Below are positions 61,867-64,000 of a DNA stretch of 64,000 nucleotides, piece by piece. The DNA lies in NCBI RefSeq assembly GCF_001939045.1, contig NZ_MKIM01000024.1:18932-82931 (forward strand), in the 5' to 3' direction. The translations under genes were made by a program, and so were the position numbers. Position 1 is the first letter of the stretch. Every line of letters begins with the position of its first letter. Origin of the DNA: Rhizobium oryziradicis. GTDB taxonomy: Bacteria > Pseudomonadota > Alphaproteobacteria > Rhizobiales > Rhizobiaceae. The notes below the pieces were generated by a model. The model saw only the letters and a program-made list of their open reading frames with translations, searched no databases and was not told where the DNA came from.

Positions 61867-62523
61867 ATGTTGAAAATTTACGGCTGCTATAAGTCGCGTG
61901 CCACACGGGTTTTGTGGCTGACGGAAGAGCTGGAACTGGCCTATGAGCATGTGCCGGTGGTGCAGGCTGGCAAGCTGGATAATCCTCTGGCGTCCGATGC
62001 GCCGATCAACACCCAATCGCCCGCGTTTTTGGCGGTCAATCCCTTTGGTGCCATTCCTGCCCTTGAAGATGACGGGTTGGTGCTGTTCGAATCCCTTGCC
62101 ATCACCCTTTATCTCGCCAAGCAATATGGCGGCGAAATGGGGCCGAAGGATTTGGAAGAAGATGCGCTGATGATGCAATGGGCGCTGTTTGCTGCCACCG
62201 AAATCGAGAGCAATGCGCTGAAAATCTCGCGTATTTTCGGCGATGGCCGTCTGGATAGCGAAGCAGGCCAAAGCGAAGCCGCCGCCGCCGCCCGTCTGCT
62301 GAAGCGCCCGATTGCCGTGCTGGAACAGCATTTTGCCAAAAATGAATTTACTGTCTCGGATCGCTTTACCGTTGCCGATATCAATCTGGCCGAAATTGTG
62401 CGCTATGCGCAACCCTATGCCCCCTTGCTGGCCGCCAACCCCAACCTCAAGGCATGGCTGGAACGCTGCCAGAGCCGCCCGGCCTTCAAGGCCATGTGGG
62501 CCGCACGCGCTACTGAGGCGTAA
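61867..62523 (+). CDS. Glutathione S-transferase
   Basis: 218 residues from ATG 61867 (GGGAGAG upstream). Thioredoxin-like N-terminal domain with KSRATRVLWLTEELELAYE, NPFGAIPALEDDGLVLFESLAITLYLAKQYGG (Ser/Thr/Arg active-site pattern, glutathione-binding ESLAI) and a helical C-terminal domain (RFTVADINLAEIVRYAQPY). Likely adds glutathione to electrophiles or reduces peroxides. The GNAT gene follows 6 bases later, so the two are one transcript. Confidence 0.92.
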   Translation: MLKIYGCYKSRATRVLWLTEELELAYEHVPVVQAGKLDNPLASDAPINTQSPAFLAVNPFGAIPALEDDGLVLFESLAITLYLAKQYGGEMGPKDLEEDALMMQWALFAATEIESNALKISRIFGDGRLDSEAGQSEAAAAARLLKRPIAVLEQHFAKNEFTVSDRFTVADINLAEIVRYAQPYAPLLAANPNLKAWLERCQSRPAFKAMWAARATEA

Positions 62524-62529
62524 CGCCTC

Positions 62530-63048
62530 ATGCAGGCAAATACCTCTTGTGACCTTCACCTCTCGCCCCTTTCAAAGGGCGAGACAGGCCGCGTTTTGCA
62601 TCTGGCCCTGTTGCCGGAACAAGCAAACTTCGTCGCACCGATTGAGCAGATGATCAGCGAGAATGACCCGACTGTGGATTTCCACATCGGCACCGCTGCT
62701 GGCGAGCCGGTGGCCTTTTTCAAGATCGACCGGGATTATCACAGCAAGGTCAGCACAGCACCCCTCGATGCCTGTGGCTATGCGCCCAATGATCTGGGAC
62801 TGCGGGGCATGCTGGTTGGCGCGCAATTTCAAGGGCTTGGCTATGGCAAGGCCGTGATGGCACAGCTCACATCCTATTTGAGCACCCATTATCAGGCCCG
62901 GCATGTGTTTCTGACGGTCAATTGCCTCAACCGCGCAGCCATCCATCTCTACACTAAGGGTGGGTGGGAGGATACCGGCCAGATCTATCTGGGTGGCAGA
63001 TCCGGGCCGCAGCATATTCTCAAGCTGACGCTGATCAGCCTCGACTGA
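62530..63048 (+). CDS. GNAT N-acetyltransferase
   Basis: 172 residues. Acetyl-CoA loop FQGLGYGKAVMAQLTSYLSTHYQARHVFLTVNCLNRAAIHLYTKGGWEDTG (in part: FQGLGYGKAVM) is the GNAT core; GLRGMLVGAQFQG precedes it. Six bases after the GST stop, so probably co-transcribed. The substrate is not known; a thiol-stress link is only by neighbour. Confidence 0.85.
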   Translation: MQANTSCDLHLSPLSKGETGRVLHLALLPEQANFVAPIEQMISENDPTVDFHIGTAAGEPVAFFKIDRDYHSKVSTAPLDACGYAPNDLGLRGMLVGAQFQGLGYGKAVMAQLTSYLSTHYQARHVFLTVNCLNRAAIHLYTKGGWEDTGQIYLGGRSGPQHILKLTLISLD

Positions 63049-63154
63049 CCCGCTCACCATTGCGTGTACAGCTCTTGAAATTCCGGCTGTGACGGCAATG
63101 TTTTGCCTGATCTGGCATTGCCAGACCGACAATGTCGCAACAGGGAAGTTCGTC

Positions 63155-63772
63155 ATGACGTCACGCTTGAAATTCACCGCCTCTGTGCTCGCCGGTGGCC
63201 TCTTGGCACTCAGCACCGGCATTGCGGCCCACGCTGCTGACACGGTGCGGGTCCGCGGCAAGATCGAAAGTTTTCACGGCTCCACCCTTGTGGTGAAAAC
63301 CCGCGAGGGCGAAACCGCAAAAATCACCCTGAAAGACGGCTGGAAGCCATCCAGCCTTGCCAAGGCATCGGTTGATGCCATCAAGCCCGGCGATTTTGTT
63401 GGCGTCACCTCCATTCCCACCGCTGACGGCAAAAATGGCGCGGTGGAAGTGCTGATTTTCCCAGCCGCCATGAAGGGCACTGGCGAAGGCAGCTATGCCT
63501 GGGATTTGCAGCCCAATAGCACCATGACCAATGCAACCGTTGCCAATGCCGTCAAATCCGTCAACGGCCACAGCCTTACCCTGACCTACAAGGGCGGCGA
63601 AAAGGTCATTTCCATTGCCGATGGCACGCCGATTGTGACCACAGCCCCGGCAACAGAAGCCGATCTTAAACCCGGTGCCACCGTGTTTGTGCCATCACAA
63701 AAAGCCGATGACGGAACTTTAAGCAGCAGCCGCGTGGTGGCGGGCAAAAACGGCGTTGAGCCGCCGATGTAA
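63155..63772 (+). CDS. Secreted beta-rich protein of unknown function
   Basis: 205 residues from ATG 63155 (GGGAAG upstream), signal peptide LKFTASVLAGGLLALSTGIAAHA. Two similar beta-barrel-like modules: VRVRGKIESFHGSTLVVKTREGETAKITLKDGW and VKSVNGHSLTLTYKGGEKVISIADGTPI, each followed by an A-x-x-x-L/I-K-P-G pattern (AIKPGDFVGV, DLKPGATVFV). Resembles the DUF5666/OB-like secreted proteins often found near periplasmic metal or redox genes. The role is unknown. Confidence 0.7.
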   Translation: MTSRLKFTASVLAGGLLALSTGIAAHAADTVRVRGKIESFHGSTLVVKTREGETAKITLKDGWKPSSLAKASVDAIKPGDFVGVTSIPTADGKNGAVEVLIFPAAMKGTGEGSYAWDLQPNSTMTNATVANAVKSVNGHSLTLTYKGGEKVISIADGTPIVTTAPATEADLKPGATVFVPSQKADDGTLSSSRVVAGKNGVEPPM

Positions 63773-63778
63773 AGACGG

Positions 63779-63890
63779 CTCTAAAGCCTGTCGCGGCGAA
63801 TAGGATTCACTGCGACAGGCTTTAGATCTTATTTTGTCGCATGTACGTTATCGTTTTATTGAGGACAATAAAACGCGACATGCTTTAGAG
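63779..63890. repeat. Family D composite palindrome, copy 2 (opposite direction)
   Basis: CTCTAAAGCCTGTCGCGGC ... GACAGGCTTTAGA, then TTTTGTCGCATG and a TTTTATTGAGGACAATAAAA hairpin ending GCGACATGCTTTAGAG. It is nearly the reverse complement of 40503-40611 and runs directly into a short family B-like end (GAGTTTGTCAGAG). Confidence 0.8.
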
Positions 63891-63920
63891 TTTGTCAGAG
63901 AAAAGTGGACTCTAGCAAGG

Positions 63921-64000
63921 TTACGCCACCCCAGGCACATCACTGAGCGCGTACCACACCGGAATGCCGCGCTCGGTGGCAATTTTCACGTCATTATCGG
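63921..64000 (-). CDS. 3' end of a gene cut by the window edge
   Basis: The last ~25 codons of a minus-strand gene: ...DNDVKIATERGIPVWYALSD then VPGVA and TAA (63921-63923). The pattern 'ATERGIPVWY' would fit a nucleotide-handling Rossmann-like family (DUF1937/DUF4406-like), but the fragment is too short to call. Confidence 0.5.
   Translation of the reverse strand, partial: DNDVKIATERGIPVWYALSDVPGVA

Overview
The window looks like chromosomal DNA of an alphaproteobacterium of the Rhizobiaceae (Rhizobium/Agrobacterium/Allorhizobium type). This rests on a VirK-family gene, a TGA-N9-TCA iron-responsive box, an FNR/FixK-type box, several HAMP-containing chemoreceptors, and many intergenic palindromic repeats resembling the rhizobial RIME/mosaic elements. 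No rRNA, tRNA, phage, insertion sequence or CRISPR array was found. Both edges cut a gene.

Layout. 1-8.7 kb: small housekeeping and stress genes: a GNAT/hemolysin III pair, a b561/DksA-like/UspA-like cluster with FNR-like palindromes, a VOC-domain protein, a polysaccharide deacetylase, a bestrophin, DUF2798/LysR and DUF930. 8.8-17.9 kb: oligopeptidase B, a 7TM-PAS-GGDEF cyclase, VirK, a DUF3857 transglutaminase, a branched-chain aminotransferase and a DUF3592 protein. 17.9-27.3 kb: Fe-type superoxide dismutase, a divergent HxlR/azoreductase pair, a metallophosphoesterase, two c-type cytochromes, a GNAT gene preceded by what looks like a complete transcription attenuator with an aromatic-residue leader peptide, and a divergent MFS/LysR pair.

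27.3-34.6 kb: a chemoreceptor, then a four-gene iron-chelate ABC operon with two tandem substrate-binding proteins, sharing an iron-box promoter region with a SAM methyltransferase. 34.6-39.6 kb: a ROK regulator divergent from a xylFHG-type xylose importer, with a strong palindromic operator between them. 39.6-52.6 kb: UppP, three more chemoreceptors (two with almost identical signalling domains, next to an orphan sugar-binding protein), an MscS channel, a HerA-like ATPase and a small protein bracketed by two repeats. 52.6-64 kb: Ohr/OhrR, two L,D-transpeptidases and a lipoprotein that looks like a truncated copy, a nitroreductase, an EmrB-type MFS pump with a divergent MarR regulator, gamma-glutamyltransferase, a DUF2087 protein with a structured leader, a GST/GNAT pair and a secreted protein.

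The recurring themes are thiol/peroxide stress (SodB, AzoR/HxlR, Ohr/OhrR, GST, GGT), nutrient sensing and uptake (xylose, iron chelate, chemoreceptors) and cell-envelope modification. The most unusual points are the attenuator-controlled acetyltransferase (24.3-25.0 kb), the paired binding proteins with a shared Cys-Cys motif (31.4-33.7 kb), and a set of intergenic repeats that sit exactly at gene ends, in three places starting inside the stop codon.
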